NCBI GenBank assembly: GCA_947471745.1 | Contig: CANJKZ010000423.1 | Location: 310,001-374,000, forward strand | Direction: 5' to 3' | DNA from: Closterium sp. Naga37s-1 | Lineage: Eukaryota; Streptophyta; Zygnematophyceae; Desmidiales; Closteriaceae | DNA length: 64,000 nt | Part shown: one piece after another, positions 1 through 10,912 of the stretch | Numbering within the stretch: position 1 is the stretch's first letter | Layout: each line of letters starts with the position of its first letter | Notes under the pieces: model-generated | What the model was told of the DNA's origin: nothing | Databases searched by the model: none | The model's input: only the letters and a program-made list of their open reading frames with translations | Program-made: the position numbers and the translations under genes

Positions 1-2920
1 AGCGCCGCGAAGAAGGTGATCGGGGTTGTAATGGTTGCACTTATGGCTTGTTGTGCTTGCAACGGGTTTTGCTATAACGAGAGACGTCGTCGTTGCGCCA
101 CGACACCAGCCTAGAGCAAGCATGGCAAGTTCATGCCGCACGACGAAAAATGATTTAGCGCTGCAAAGAAGGTAAGTGGGCCTGTTTGGCTGGTATCAAG
201 TCCTGCTTTAATAGAGTTGCTCTCATAGCGACCAAAAGCCGTCAGGCTCGACTGTTTCTAGCTCATGGCAGGTGAAGGTTTTGTGCAGAAGCAGAATTTA
301 TTGGTCATTTTATTTTACAGTACCATGCCCTCTATCACCCCTCTCATCCCATGTACACTCCCTCTTACCATCCCATCGCACGTATCATCCCTCTCCACAT
401 CCCCTAAACCATATCCCTCCGTCAGGCGAAGGAGAGCGGCAGCACGCGGTTCTGCATGGGCACGGCATGGCGCGGGGCCACAGGCCACTCGGACGACTTT
501 AACAAAGTGCTGGGCTATGTGCGCACCATCAAGTGAGTGGGCGGGGGAAACGGGGAGTGCGTGGAGGGGCTTGATGATTGGGCGAGTTGGGCTTGGTGTG
601 TTTCCTCTGTTGCTGTACGGGACAGCGGAATGTTGAGTGCGTGCTCAAATGGGAGCACTCGGACGACTTTAACAAAGTGCTGGGCTATGTGCGCACCATC
701 GAGTGAGTGGGACTGTGTGCGTGCACGAAGGGGTTTGTTGCAGTCACGTGGCAGAGGAAGGGAGTGCATGTTCCTTACGGGCCACTCGGACGATTTCAAC
801 AAAGTGCTGGGCTATGTGCGCACCATCAAGTGAGTGGGCGTGGGGGGGGGGGGGATGGGCTTGGTGAGTGTGCAGCGGAGTAAGTGCATGCATGCATGAC
901 GGAGGGAGGGGCCACTCGGACGATTTCAACAAAGTGCTGGGCTATGTGCGCACCATCAAGTGAGTGAGCAAATGGGATTTAGCATAAACGCTAAGCGCCA
1001 CTCTCGCAGACTAATTGCGTGTGTGATGGAGAAGCCGCACACTAGCACTTCAGCAAAGTGCTGGGGTCGGGTATGTGCGCTTTTCAGTTGAGTAGGCGAG
1101 TGGGGGCCTTGGGTCGTGCGCAGCATCAAAGGGAGCGTGGGGGGTTGAGAGCTGCTTGGCTTACATCAGCTGAGTCAAGGAGTGCGTGTTGTGTTGGGGA
1201 GGGGTCTCACAGGTGATAAGGGCACATGGGCATGGAGGTGTGCTGCACGGTGGCAGGCGCAGGAAGCTGAAGCAGGCTGGGCTGACCGTTTACAACCACA
1301 ACCTCAACACGTTTCGCGAGTTACACCCGTTTCATCCCCCCTTTCCCCTGTGTGTTCCTATCAAGCGCTGTGTGCTCCAGACTAAAACCCTGTGTATTCG
1401 CACCATTCCCCTGTGTCTTCCGCACCCCCCCCTTCCCCCCTGAATGGTATCCCTCGTCCCAGGGACATGGGCATGGAGGTGTGCTGCACGCTGGCATGGT
1501 GACTGAACAGTAGAGACGGTGCAACTGACCCTCTGTGCTCTCTCTCTCTCTGCGCCCCCTCCTCTCCGCTCTCTCCTCCCCCCAGGGACATGGGCATGGA
1601 GGTGTGCTGCACGCTGGGAATGCTGACGGAGCAGCAGGCGGTGCAGCTGAAGCAGGCGGGGCTGACGGCCTACAACCACAACCTCGACACGTCCCGCGAG
1701 TATTATCCCAACGTCATCAGCACGCGCACCTATGATGACCGCCTGCAGACCATTGCCTATGCGCGCAACGCTGGAATCTCTGTGTGCTCCGGTGAGTGGC
1801 CTGTGCCCATGCCTCTTGTGAGTGGTCGGTCCTGTTCCAGCATTTCGGTCTGCTCGTGGTCCCGCGAGTTCTACCCCAACGTCATCAGCACGCGCACCTA
1901 TGACGACCGCCTGCAGACCATTGCCTATGCGCGCAACGCCGGCATCTCTATGTGCTCCGGTGAGTGGCCTGCTCTGGTGTGTGTGTGCGGGAGGGGGTAC
2001 GGGTGTCGGTGCGAGTGTGGATGCGGGTGTGGGTGTGGGTGCAGGTGTGTGTGGGTGCGGGTGCAGGTGTGTGTGGGTGTGTTTTCGTTCTGAGGGGGGA
2101 GGATTGAGCAGAAAACCCAGCAATTTTGCCTTCTCGAAACTCATGTATATGTTTTACTCTCCGGCCGTTCTCTCAAGTGCGATGTGAGGCGTTTTAGTCA
2201 TTTCTCCACATCACAGTACTCACCTGCACAATCCCCGTCCCCCTCTCTTCACTCCCAGTTCCTTCCCCCCGTTCCTCAAATAGGAGGAATCATAGGGATG
2301 GGGGAGGCAGCGGAGGACAGGGTGGGGCTGCTCTATGAGCTCGCCACCATGCCACAGCACCCAGAGAGTGTCCCCGTCAACCTTCTCGTCCCCATCCTAT
2401 CTCCCCTTCTCCCCCCCCCCCATCGTCCCCATCCCCATCCCCATTTTTCCAAACCCGCGTGCCCCCCTCCCCTGTCATCCCCCCGTTCGTCACTTTCCCA
2501 TCCACCCTCCCTCTTGTGAACCCAACAGGCGGAATCATAGGGATGGGGGAGGCAGCGGAGGACAGGGTGGGGCTGCTCTATGAGCTCGCCACCATGCCGC
2601 AGCACCCAGAGAGTGTCCCTGTCAACCTTCTCGTCCCCATCCCCGGCACGCCTCTCGAGAGCCAACCGCGCGTGCCCGTGTGGGACGTGCTCCGCATGAT
2701 TGCCACCGCCCGCATCATCATGCCGCAAGCCATGGTGCGCATGTCCGCCGGGCGGCTTGGCTTGTCTGTAGCGGAGCAGGCGCTGTGCTTCTTGGCTGGC
2801 GCTAATTCGATTTTTACCGGGGAGAGGCTGCTGACGACGGCGAATAATGACAAGGATGAGGATGCGGAGATGTTTCAGCTGCTGGGGCTGCTGCCCAAGC
2901 CTGCCAATTTGTCTCTTTAA
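1..2920 (+). CDS. BIO2: Biotin synthase (radical SAM), 3' exons
   Basis: Last step of biotin synthesis: sulfur insertion into dethiobiotin, mitochondrial in plants. Exons read from splice sites and phase: 1-15 (probable end of an exon running in from outside, coding SAAKK), 426-532, 1586-1791 and 2529-2920 (stop TAA at 2918). The joined frame is continuous: [17 protein letters not shown], then [76 protein letters not shown]. By alignment to E. coli BioB from memory, the [2Fe-2S] ligands (Cys97, Cys128, Cys188, Arg260) correspond to FCMG, EVCC, VCSG and SAGR, so the cluster site is complete. The CxxxCxxC 4Fe-4S motif must lie upstream, outside the window. The introns contain decayed copies of these exons, so automated gene models may include wrong exons. 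Identification is secure; the exon at 1-15 is the least certain part. Confidence 0.93.
655..1100 (+). repeat. Broken tandem copies of biotin synthase exon 426-532
   Basis: The 3' half of exon 426-532 with its GTGAGT donor recurs at about 655-718, 779-836 and 910-967, and as a degenerate copy at about 1040-1100. Each clear copy keeps the codons for [15 protein letters not shown] and the donor, but none has the upstream half of the exon (FCMGTAWRG) or an obvious acceptor. Only the first copy, at 483-538, belongs to the real exon. They are best read as tandem partial duplications lying in the intron. Confidence 0.88.
1221..1531 (+). repeat. Two decayed 5' copies of biotin synthase exon 1586-1791
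   Basis: Positions 1221-1322 resemble the intact exon from GHGGV to [13 protein letters not shown] codons but are frameshifted. Positions 1463-1531 restart after a CCCAG acceptor with GGACATGGGCATGGAGGTG and then run into stops (TGA, TAG). The intact exon at 1586 has the same acceptor context. Neither copy has a complete exon or donor. Confidence 0.85.
1858..1965 (+). repeat. Copy of the 3' half of biotin synthase exon 1586-1791
   Basis: Codes [17 protein letters not shown] through [12 protein letters not shown] and keeps a CCG/GTGAGT donor, like the intact exon 67 bases upstream. It differs by a few substitutions (Tyr to Phe, Val to Met). It lacks the 5' half, but a strong duplicate donor remains, so it could compete in splicing. 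Confidence 0.87.
1976..2090 (+). repeat. GT/GGGTGT-rich simple repeat in intron
   Basis: Irregular tandem GTGTGTGGGTGCGGG-like sequence directly after the duplicated exon half. Low complexity; no coding signal. Confidence 0.8.
2279..2400 (+). repeat. Truncated copy of the last biotin synthase exon
   Basis: Repeats the first ~115 bases of exon 2529-2920 (codons for [21 protein letters not shown] to VPVNLLVPI) nearly identically, then breaks into a C-rich tract. It lacks the 3' two thirds of the exon and the stop codon. The true exon starts at 2529 after an ACAG acceptor. Confidence 0.87.
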
Positions 2921-3148
2921 GGAGAGTTTCCTTAAAAGGCGAAACTGTTCATTTTGAATATGTGTGGTGTATAGGGAACTGCCATAGGATGCAGCGTGCG
3001 TGCGCTAGCAGCAAGTGCATGTACCATGAGAAAGGCAGTCATTTAGGATGGTGCGTGTGCTCTGTCATTTATTACAGTGGTTGAGTATATTGCCTTATTT
3101 TTTTGTTGACATGGAAAATCCAGTTTATACACTGCAGACTATTCGTCT
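2921..3148 (+). other. Biotin synthase 3' UTR and short spacer
   Basis: AT-richer sequence between the biotin synthase stop and the left LTR of the gypsy element. It would hold the 3' UTR; no further gene is visible. Confidence 0.6.
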
Positions 3149-3477
3149 TGTTAGGCCCCTTGGCCTAAATCCGCTAAAGAAAAGCGGGGTTGTCTGAATT
3201 GAGGATGAAGCGCGGCGGAAGACTTTGGTGAAGGAAGTCTTAACGAAATATGCGAAGAAGTAACTCAGAAATAGTTGAATGAGAAATGGTTGATATTGGT
3301 GAAAACAAGGAAGCATTCCATAGCATGCAAGAGCGATAGTAGTTGGAAAGTACTTCGTGGGACTAGAAAGTAGAAGGCAAGAAACTAGAGTGCCACGTGG
3401 CACTAGGAAATCCAAGAAAATAAGATGATAAGGTTGGGAAGTATTGTTCATAATGAACAGTAAAACCCTCTGTAACA
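3149..3477 (-). repeat. 3' LTR of Gyp1
   Basis: Begins TGTTAG and ends TGTAACA on the + strand, followed by the polypurine tract complement. It matches 8083-8342 over about 260 bases with scattered substitutions and small indels, indicating an old insertion. Confidence 0.88.
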
Positions 3478-4012
3478 CTACCCCCCTCCCAAGGAGGCGA
3501 CGTCTGCCTGCAGACTGAAGGTACGCTTGGAGGTAAGCGTTGTCAGGAGACAGTGAGGACGAAGGAACCCAGCTGTCGTCTGCTGCGTCGTAACCACGCC
3601 AACGAACCAAGAAGTCGATGAAAGAGACACCCCCCTGGAGACGGCGACGGTGCCTGAGGATGCGCTCAATCTGGTAGTCGGGCTCGTCGGTGTCAACAGC
3701 TACCGGCAGTGGATTGCGATCACGGCCCGAGAATGCGGTATTGGGATCGGTGTAAGGCCGAAGACGAGACACGTGGAATGACGGGTGCATGCGGAAATGA
3801 GCGGGAAGGCAGAGGCCGTATGCGACCGGACCTAGTGTCCGCTCAATAACGAATGGACCAATGAAATGTGGGCGGAGTTTGCTGTCTTGTGGTAGTCGGA
3901 GGTTGCGGCTGTCGAGAAGGACACGGTCGCCAACTGAAAACGACACCTCACGACGACTGCGATTGGTGGTGCGTGCCATGCGTGCATTTGCGAGCTCAAG
4001 GTGTTTCCTCAC
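3478..4012 (-). pseudogene. Gyp1 integrase C-terminal domain plus chromodomain
   Basis: Reads VSFSVGDRVLLDSRNL and LRPHFIGPFVIERTLG (the SH3-like GPF/Y integrase C-terminus), then DEPDYQIERILRHRR and FLVRWRGYDAADDSW (chromodomain). Chromodomains of chromoviruses are thought to guide integration to marked chromatin. The frame is offset from the integrase core at 4017, so the domain is separated by a frameshift. The open frame carries on into the LTR without meaning. Confidence 0.9.
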
Positions 4013-4016
4013 GTGA

Positions 4017-5290
4017 TCATGAATGAAGGTGAGATACTGGTGGAAGTTGTCCGCACGAGGGACTGTGGATGTGAGATCGACACGAGTGGGGACATTTGGG
4101 GTGCTGACCGTACAGTGCGAAGAACGGTGACATGCATGTGGACGAGTGGTGCGTGTCGTTGTGGGCGAACTCGGCCATGCTCAGCTTCTTGTCCCATGCG
4201 GCTGCGCCGTGCATCGTGATGCTGCGAAGAATCTGCTCCAAGGTCTGGTTCACACGCTCAGTCTGTCCGTCTGTCTCTGGATGGTACGCAGACGACATGG
4301 CTAAGCGAGTCCCAAACAGTGCGAAAAGATGCTTCCAGAACTTCGAAGTGAAACGAGGGTCGCGGTCGGAAATGATGGAATCTGGAACCCCGTGCAGTCG
4401 GACTACGTTATCTACGAACATCGTCGCGACTTCCTCTGCTGTGACCTTGCCGTGCGTGGGGATGAAGTACGTTGCGCGAGGAAACTTCTCCACTACCACG
4501 AAGATGGCGTCGTGACCCCTAACTGTGCGCGGTAAAGCCATTATGAAATTCATTGTGACTATCTGCCAAGGGCGGTCGGGCGGTGGAATCGGCTGCAAAA
4601 GTCCTGCCTTGTGCTGGCGAGAGGAATTCGTACGTTGACACGTGTCGCACGAGCGAATGTAATCCTCTACGTCTGCTGCAAGCCCTGGCCAGAAGTACGT
4701 GCGACTAAGCGTCTTATCCGTCTTATCTGCTCCAAAGTGCCCTGCACTAACTACGTCGTGTGCCTCTGAAAGAAGAAGCTGTCGAAGAGGGCGGTAGGCT
4801 GGAACCCAAATCCGTGTGGTACCCTTCCGTATGTAGACACTACCCTGCACCTCTGCTCCTGCGAGCAGCTGTGGTGTGAAGTCGGGATCTACTGTGTAAC
4901 CGTGCTCGAAGAGTGCTGTGAGGAGTGGATGGTCGGCAGTAACTGTGAGACTAGCGAGCTGGCAACTAGGGCGAGTGAGTGGATCTGTTGGGTTGCGAAC
5001 GCCTAGCTTGTACTCTATCCTGTAGTGGAATCTCCCCTCCATGAACTCCATCCATCTAGCCTGGCGACGACTCAGCTGCGGCTGCGACTTGAGAAAGCGA
5101 AGCGAGCAATGGTCTGTGCGTATAACACTATCTGCCCTCTCTAGGTAGCACCTCCACACCTTATACGCATGGATGATCGCGAGCGCCTCCTTGTCGTGAA
5201 TTGTATAGTTCAGCTCGGCCCCCCTCAGCTTACGCGACTCATACGCAATCGGCTGCAACCCGCGGCCATGGTCCTGAAGAAGCACTGCTC
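4017..5290 (-). pseudogene. Gyp1 RNase H end and integrase core
   Basis: Starts in RNase H (ESRKLRGAELNYTIHDKEAL), then the zinc-binding integrase N-terminus (HFGADKT ... CDTCQRT), then the catalytic core. The first catalytic Asp, normally in a MDF motif, is Asn here (VTMNFIMALP). The second Asp (ISDRDPRFTSKFW) and the Glu (HPETDGQTERVNQ) are present. Loss of one DDE residue means this copy's integrase is predicted inactive even apart from the frameshifts on both sides. Confidence 0.9.
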
Positions 5291-5303
5291 CAATGGCCCG
5301 ATC

Positions 5304-6927
5304 TTATGCGTCGGTCACTACAACGTACGGGCGAGTGGGATCTGGGTACGACATTGTCGGTGAAGACGTGAGTGATTGCTTCATCTGCTCAAACGCCTGC
5401 TGCTGCGCTGGACCCCAATCGAAATCTACGCCCTTCCGAAGTAGGTCGGTGAGTGGACTAGCGATCGATGCGTAACCCTGAACGAAACGACGGTAGTAAT
5501 TCGCGAATCCAAGAAAGCTTTGCAAATTTCTTGACTGAGGTCGGAGCCACCCAATTCTGAACTGCTGCGATCTTCTTCGGGTCGGTCCTAATGCCACTAG
5601 CGGATACGACGTGACCTAGAAACTCGACCTCGGGGAGGAAGAACTCGCATTTCAACTGCTTAGCGTACAGCTGCTCCTTCCACAAGGCCTCAAAGACCTT
5701 CTGCAAGTGTTGCACGTGCTCCTCTTTCGTCTTGGAGAAGATGAGGATGTCATCTAGGTAAACTACGACGAACGAACCTAGGAACTTGGAGAGGACGGTG
5801 TTCATGAGCGTCTGAAACGTCGCTGGGGCGTTGGTGAAACCGAACGATAGAACCCTTAACTCGTACAACCCCTGCTTCGTACAAAACGCCGTCTTGTCTT
5901 GATCCTCCGGAACTACACGAATCTGATGGTAACCCAAACGAAGGTCGATCTTTGAGAAGACTCTAGCGCCCTGCACTGCATCTAGAAGATCCTCTACTCT
6001 CGGCACTGGGAATCTATGGCGGTAATCTATGCACATCCGTAACCCCCCGTCTTTCTTGGGTGCGAAAAGGATCGGTGCGGCCCAAGGCGATCTAGATGGC
6101 TGTATGAAACCCTGCGCGAGAAAGTGCCTAACCTGCTGCGTCATCTCTTCTGTCTCTGCTGGACTTAACCTCCACTGCGGCTTCGCTACTGGCCTGCTCC
6201 CCGGTTCCAACTCTATCCGATGGTCTACTGCTCCGCTAGGAGGTAACCCTGGGGGCAACTCGTCGGGGAAGACGTATGCGAACTCTGCTAACAGTGCACT
6301 CACCTCAGCAGGAAGAGTCGCCTTCTCGCCAACTGCTGCACCCCCTCCTTTCCCCTCCTTAGCTTCCACCTCCTCAAGGAAAACCGCGAAGATTCGTGCC
6401 GCGCGCTTCACCAGTTGCCGCACATGAACAGCATTGATGATAGCTGTGGATGATGTGGCCCCATCGCTCCACTGTGGCAGCTCCCGGAACTCCCCGTTTA
6501 CCTTGACGCTACAACTTCCCTGAGCCCAATCGAACTGAGTACTAACCGTTCGTAGCCAATCCCTCCCGAAGATGAAATCATAACCGTCCAGCGATGCAGA
6601 GTCGAAGTCACGCCTAACCGTGATCGGTCCTAGCACTATGCGCAACTTGCGAATGACTGGTCCTATGTGGAGAGGCGTCCCATATACCAAACGAGCGTCC
6701 TTGAAGTTGACTGCCAAATCTGCTTCGAGATGGATACGACTAACTAGCGATGAAGAGAAGAATGAGTGGCTAGCTCCGCTATCGGCGAGAATCTTGACTG
6801 GAATACCGCGTAGCTTCCCTAGAAGCACGACTGGACGATCAACAGTGTCTACCTCGTTCAGCGTAGATGACTGCTCTAAGGCCGTCTCCTCTACGTTGGT
6901 AGACTTGGCGGGTTCGGAAGCGCTCAC
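5304..6927 (-). pseudogene. Gyp1 protease and reverse transcriptase
   Basis: From high to low coordinate: aspartic protease with DSGASHSFFSSSL, then RT with FIQPSRSPWAAPILFAPKK, FSKIDLRLGYHQIRV, FGFTNAPATFQTLMN, catalytic YLDDILIFSK and the thumb/connection [15 protein letters not shown]. The 5304-5597 part is in another frame, so there is a frameshift near 5550. The segment after MCIDYR lacks about ten residues found in related elements (E has [10 protein letters not shown] at the same place). Confidence 0.9.
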
Positions 6928-6984
6928 ACCAGCTAGCGACCCGCTATCTACTGGCGGTTTTCGTTTCCCTGCTGCCGCTCCTTA

Positions 6985-7995
6985 AGTTGTGGGCAGTCCT
7001 GCTTCATGTGTCCCGTCTTTTTGCACTAGTGATAGTTACCCCTAAAACCCGTTTTCTTTGAGCCGTCACTGTTAACTGCACCAATCTCCATGGGTGACGG
7101 TCCGTCCCTCGAGCGAGAATTGTTGATCAGTCTATTGTATCCCCTATCGCAATCGTCACGACCCCGTCGGCTTCGTTCTGCGTCGACCGTTCTGCTGCTG
7201 CGACTACTGACTCGAAGGTGGACAACCCGTGGATCGCGATAATCTCCGCTATGTCCGACTTTAACCCTTCGAGATAGCGATCGCGCATCTCTTCTTCCGT
7301 GATGTTGTCTATCTCGTTGCAGATGCTTAAGAACTGTCGTGTGTACTCCTGGACGTTTCCTATCTGGCGGAAATGACGCAGACGCTTCCTTACAGCTTCG
7401 GAGGCATTCACCAACTCGAACCTAGTTTTCAGCGCCGCTTCAAATCCTTCCCATGTCGTCGGAACCGTGGTAACACCCAAAGCTAAACTCCCTAAGCTCA
7501 AAGTTGCAGCTGCTGCCCCTCGCCCTGTTGATGTCCGTCCAGATGAGCCCTTCTTACAACAGTTTGCGTGAGTTGGCACCACCACTCCAAGGCTGGGCCT
7601 CTCAACAGCGTAACGGAGTACTCGATCCGCTGCTGCGCGTCCGTCTCTTGCACCCCGCTCGCGGCGAAGTAATTGTTGAGCATGAAGATCCACGTCCGCA
7701 CGTTCGCGTCGCGTTGACTTGGGTCAAACGGCTCGGGTTTCCGCGGCTTGAGCGCGCTTCGACGTTCCGGCAGTGCTTCCGCGCCAGTCGACGTGTTGGG
7801 TGTAGGAGATGGTGCTGCATGACCAAGAGGAATAGACGCGAATTCACGAAGCTGTTGCATTTCAGCCCGTACCTGACGATTTTCCTGCGTCAACGTTTCG
7901 AGTTGGCGCATGAGTTGAGCAAGCATGTTGCCCATGTCGTTGGGAAGAGCGGTCATGGTTTCATCCATGTCGGCTCGACGACTCCAAGTCTGCAA
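6985..7995 (-). pseudogene. Gyp1 gag
   Basis: Capsid-like gag with YFAASGVQETDAQQRIEYSV and LLRGPALEWW (retrotransposon gag family), then ALKTRFELVNASEAV, LRHFRQIGNVQEYTRQF and a second half in another frame (7127-7693 against 7498-7995). A zinc knuckle is visible near 6990-7050 (CKKTGHMKQDC) but its first Cys pair is interrupted by a stop. Coiled-coil-like LMRQLETLTQENRQVRAEM precedes the capsid. Confidence 0.85.
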
Positions 7996-8067
7996 GTCGG
8001 CACCGCGGGACGATTACGTCGTAGTCTTGTCGTCGACGGGCGCTCGTTGGAAGTCGCTCCCCGCGAA

Positions 8068-8080
8068 GGCTCTGATACCA
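8068..8080 (-). promoter_or_regulatory. Gyp1 primer-binding site (initiator tRNA-Met type)
   Basis: The minus strand reads TGGTATCAGAGCC two bases inside the 5' LTR end, the usual plant-element match to the 3' end of initiator tRNA-Met. Confidence 0.85.
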
Positions 8081-8082
8081 AG

Positions 8083-8342
8083 TGTTAGCTCCCTTGGCCT
8101 AAATCCGCTAAAGAATAGTGGGGTTGACTAAATTGAGGATGAAGCGCGGCAGAAGACTTTGGCAAAGGAAGTCTTAACGAAATATGCGAAGAAGTAACTG
8201 AGTAATAGTTGAATGCGAATTGGTTGATATTGGTGAAAACAAACAAGCATTACATAGCATGCAAGAGCGATAGTTAGAAAGTACTTCGTGGGATTAGAAA
8301 GTAGAAGGCAAGAAACTAGAGTGCCACGTGGCACTAGGAAAT
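8083..8342 (-). repeat. 5' LTR of Gyp1, truncated
   Basis: Matches the 3' LTR from TGTTAG up to GGCACTAGGAAAT and then diverges. The following 76 bases (8343-8418) match nothing else I recognise in the window. Confidence 0.86.
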
Positions 8343-8418
8343 GAGGTGTTCCTTTCCTTTCCCATATGTACTTACCATCATGAGAAGCTGTTGGAGTATG
8401 AAGGGAATTGCGTTTAAC

Positions 8419-9150
8419 ATTCCCTGTCAAGAACGGAAATGATGATTTCACTAAGGTTGGTTGGGGTACATAAACCTAACCCTAACTGTTGTACCCTATA
8501 TGACACACATCACTAAGACTATAACATCTGACACACCCCCATAGCCTAAGTGAGGGGTGTCAAGCAAAACCAACAATGTACGGTCACAAGACCAGTCACA
8601 AAGCAACAAAGCTCAGGGTGGATCACAATGTCACCACACACTCTGAGCACAAGCAAAAGAGCCACAAGGCCGGTTCAAGAGTTCACAGAGGTATATATAA
8701 AGCGTACAAACAAAGCAAGCAGAGAACTCAAGACTACGCAAGGCGAGAACCTGTGTCAACGAGACCTAACTGCACACAGCACCTCATTCCCTGTCAAGAA
8801 CGGAAATGATGATTTCACTAAGGTTGGTTGGGGTACATAAACCTAACCCGAACTGTTGTACCCTATATGACACACATCACTAAGACTATAACATCTGACA
8901 CACCCCCATAGCCTAAGTGAGGGGTGTCAAGCAAAACCAACAATGTACGGTCACAAGACCAGTCACAAAGCAACAAAGCTCAGGGTGGATCACAATGTCA
9001 CCACACACTCTGAGCACAAGCAAAAGAGCCACAAGGCCGGTTCAAGAGTTCACAGAGGTATATATAAAGCGTACAAATCAAGCAAGCAGAGAACTCAAGA
9101 CTACGCAAGGCGAGAACCTGTGTCAACGAGACCTAACTGCACACAACACC
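8419..9150 (-). repeat. Tandem duplication of LTR plus 3' end of element A
   Basis: Two ~367-bp units in direct order (8419-8785 and 8786-9150), each holding ATTCCC, the 109-bp LTR and about 250 bases of 3' non-coding element sequence. They differ at very few positions, so the duplication is recent. Confidence 0.88.
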
Positions 9151-9607
9151 TCTGGTGGTCACAAGGCGGAAGGGCCTTGGTGAAGATGTCTGCAGTGTTG
9201 GCCTCGGACTCCACAAAGTCGAAGCGAGCCTGTCCACGCCTCTGCAACTCTCGCAGAAGAAAGTGCCCGACGTTGATGTGCTTCATTCTGCTCTCCAGTC
9301 GCGGCTCTCGACAGACGAGAATCGATGCCTTGTTGTCAGTGAACAAGGTCGGTGCAGAGCTCGGCCGCTCACCAAGGTCGGTGAGCAAGAAAGCCAACAA
9401 ACGCAGCTCCTGTGCAGCCATGGCTCCAGCGTAGATCTCAGCCTCAGCGGTAGAGGTCGAGACCGAGGAGGAACGCGTGGACCTCCACGAGACAGCTCCA
9501 GAGCCCAGGCTGAAGCAGTACCCCTGAGTAGACCTGTGAGTCTCGGCGTCGTCAGCGTAAGAAGAGTCATAGCGTCCAGTAAGTATGACAGATTTGTCTC
9601 CCTCCAA
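9101..9607 (-). pseudogene. Element A RNase H
   Basis: Copia RNase H with GRYDSSYADDAETHRSTQGY, SSSVSTSTAEAEIYAGAMA, LFTDNKASILVCREPRL and the C-terminal ANTADIFTKALPPCDH signature. The acidic residues of the active site (D, E, D) are visible. It lies in a different frame from RT, so one frameshift near 9590 separates them. Confidence 0.88.
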
Positions 9608-10604
9608 GAACCAGCCCCACGCCTGATGTCGTCGCTAGGTACTTTGCCACCCTCACAGCAGCAGTCCAGTGAACTGGACGATGTCTCCCTGGCACAACAA
9701 AGCGAGCAAGGATGCTGAGAGGGAAGGCGAGGTCCGGGCGAGTACTAGTCATCGGGTACATGAGGCAGCCCACAAGCTCTGCGTAGGGACCACTAGGCTC
9801 AAACGGCTCGTTAGGAAAGGGTCCAGTGAGTCTGTGGTCACCAGCAAGAGGTGTGCGCTGTACTGTGGAGTGCTGAAGGTCGAACCGCTGAAGGACCTGC
9901 TGCACCATGTGTGACTGTGAGATTGTAATGGTGCGAGCGGCTCTGTCCCTGGTGATATGCAGGCCAAGGTAGTGGCGCAGCTCACCAAGGTCAGTGCACG
10001 TGTGTCTCTTCTGCAGTTCGCGCTTCACGTCAGCCAAAGCAACCCTGTCAGCAGTGGCAAAAACCAGGTCGTCGACGTAGACCAATACAAAGAACTGTGT
10101 GGAGCCACGATGAACAAACATCGACGGGTCGGCAGAAGACGGCTGGAAACCGAGGTCAGACAGGGTAGAACGAAGGGTGTAGTGCCACTCACGAGGAGCC
10201 TGACGGAGACCGTAGACCGGTCGCCTCAGCCTCCACTGGGTCCCAGGAGGGAAAGTGTCAGTGAAGGCAGAGGGACGACGCAACCAGACCTCCTCGTGTA
10301 GGCTACCCTGAAGGAAGGCAGTGGAGAAGTCGAGAGAGTGTAGCTCGTAGTCTCTCTGTGCTGCTACGTGCAGTAACACCCGAAGAGTGGTCATCTTCGG
10401 GGTAGGCGCGAAGGTCTGAAAGAAGTCAACTTCCTCGCGCTGACTGAAACCTCTAGCCACATAGCGCGCCTTGAAGATCGGAGGAGATCCCGGTGGCCGC
10501 TTCACCCTGAAGATCCACATGCCATCGACTACGTTTGCCCAAGGGGGGGGAACCTCGTCGACGTAGGTGCCTGTGGATCTGTAGGAGGCCATCTCTGAGT
10601 CCAT
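9567..10604 (-). pseudogene. Element A reverse transcriptase
   Basis: Copia RT: GMWIFRVKRPPGSPPIFKAR, LHSLDFSTAFLQGSLHEEV, YGLRQAPREWH and the catalytic LVYVDDLVFA, then TCTDLGELRHYLGLHITRD. The open frame is long and the motifs complete. Its upstream linker (10617-10832, LDIPTPRTYAEAVSGPW) is cut off by a stop (TAG) at about 10617. Confidence 0.9.
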
Positions 10605-10616
10605 GGCAGCTCTCCA

Positions 10617-10900
10617 CTAAGAGGCCCAAGGCCCTGACACTGCCTCAGCGTAAGTGCGAGGAGTAGGTATGTCAAGGGCGTCGGGGTCTCCCTCAGGGGC
10701 GAGCAGCATGGCACAGAGATGAGGGGAAGCGGCTGCTAGGAACTCCAGCTCAAACTGCTTGTCCTCTAGGGCATCACAGCCAAGGGCAGACTCACCCCCG
10801 AGGGCCAGAGGAATGGTAGGAGGAGCAACCACGAGACAATTGGCGTAGTCAAGGCGGCGAGTAGTGGCGAACTCAGTTACGGCGGCACAGCACCAGAGGC
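10617..10900 (-). pseudogene. Element A integrase-RT linker remnant
   Basis: Reads LGGESALGCDALEDKQFELE and DIPTPRTYAEAVSG, which in the intact relative H lie just before RT. The integrase that should precede it is absent; gag ends about 15 bases away. Confidence 0.8.
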
Positions 10901-10912
10901 GGAGGCTACCGA

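Larger units (their letters stand above)
3149..8342 (-). mobile_element. Decayed chromodomain Ty3/gypsy LTR retrotransposon (Gyp1)
   Basis: A chromovirus-type element on the minus strand with gag, protease, reverse transcriptase (RT), RNase H, integrase and a C-terminal chromodomain in that order. Its LTRs are at 3149-3477 and 8083-8342, starting TGTTAG and (3' copy) ending AACA. A tRNA-Met-like primer site and a pyrimidine tract after the 3' LTR (CTACCCCCCTCCC at 3478, a polypurine tract on the minus strand) complete the structure. The 5' LTR stops matching at 8342, about 70 bases short. Several frameshifts and stops split pol, so it is not autonomous now. No envelope gene is present. Confidence 0.92.

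Noticed and set aside
3149..8342. Endogenous virus with envelope
   Set aside because: The chromodomain follows integrase and is followed directly by the purine tract and LTR; no envelope frame.
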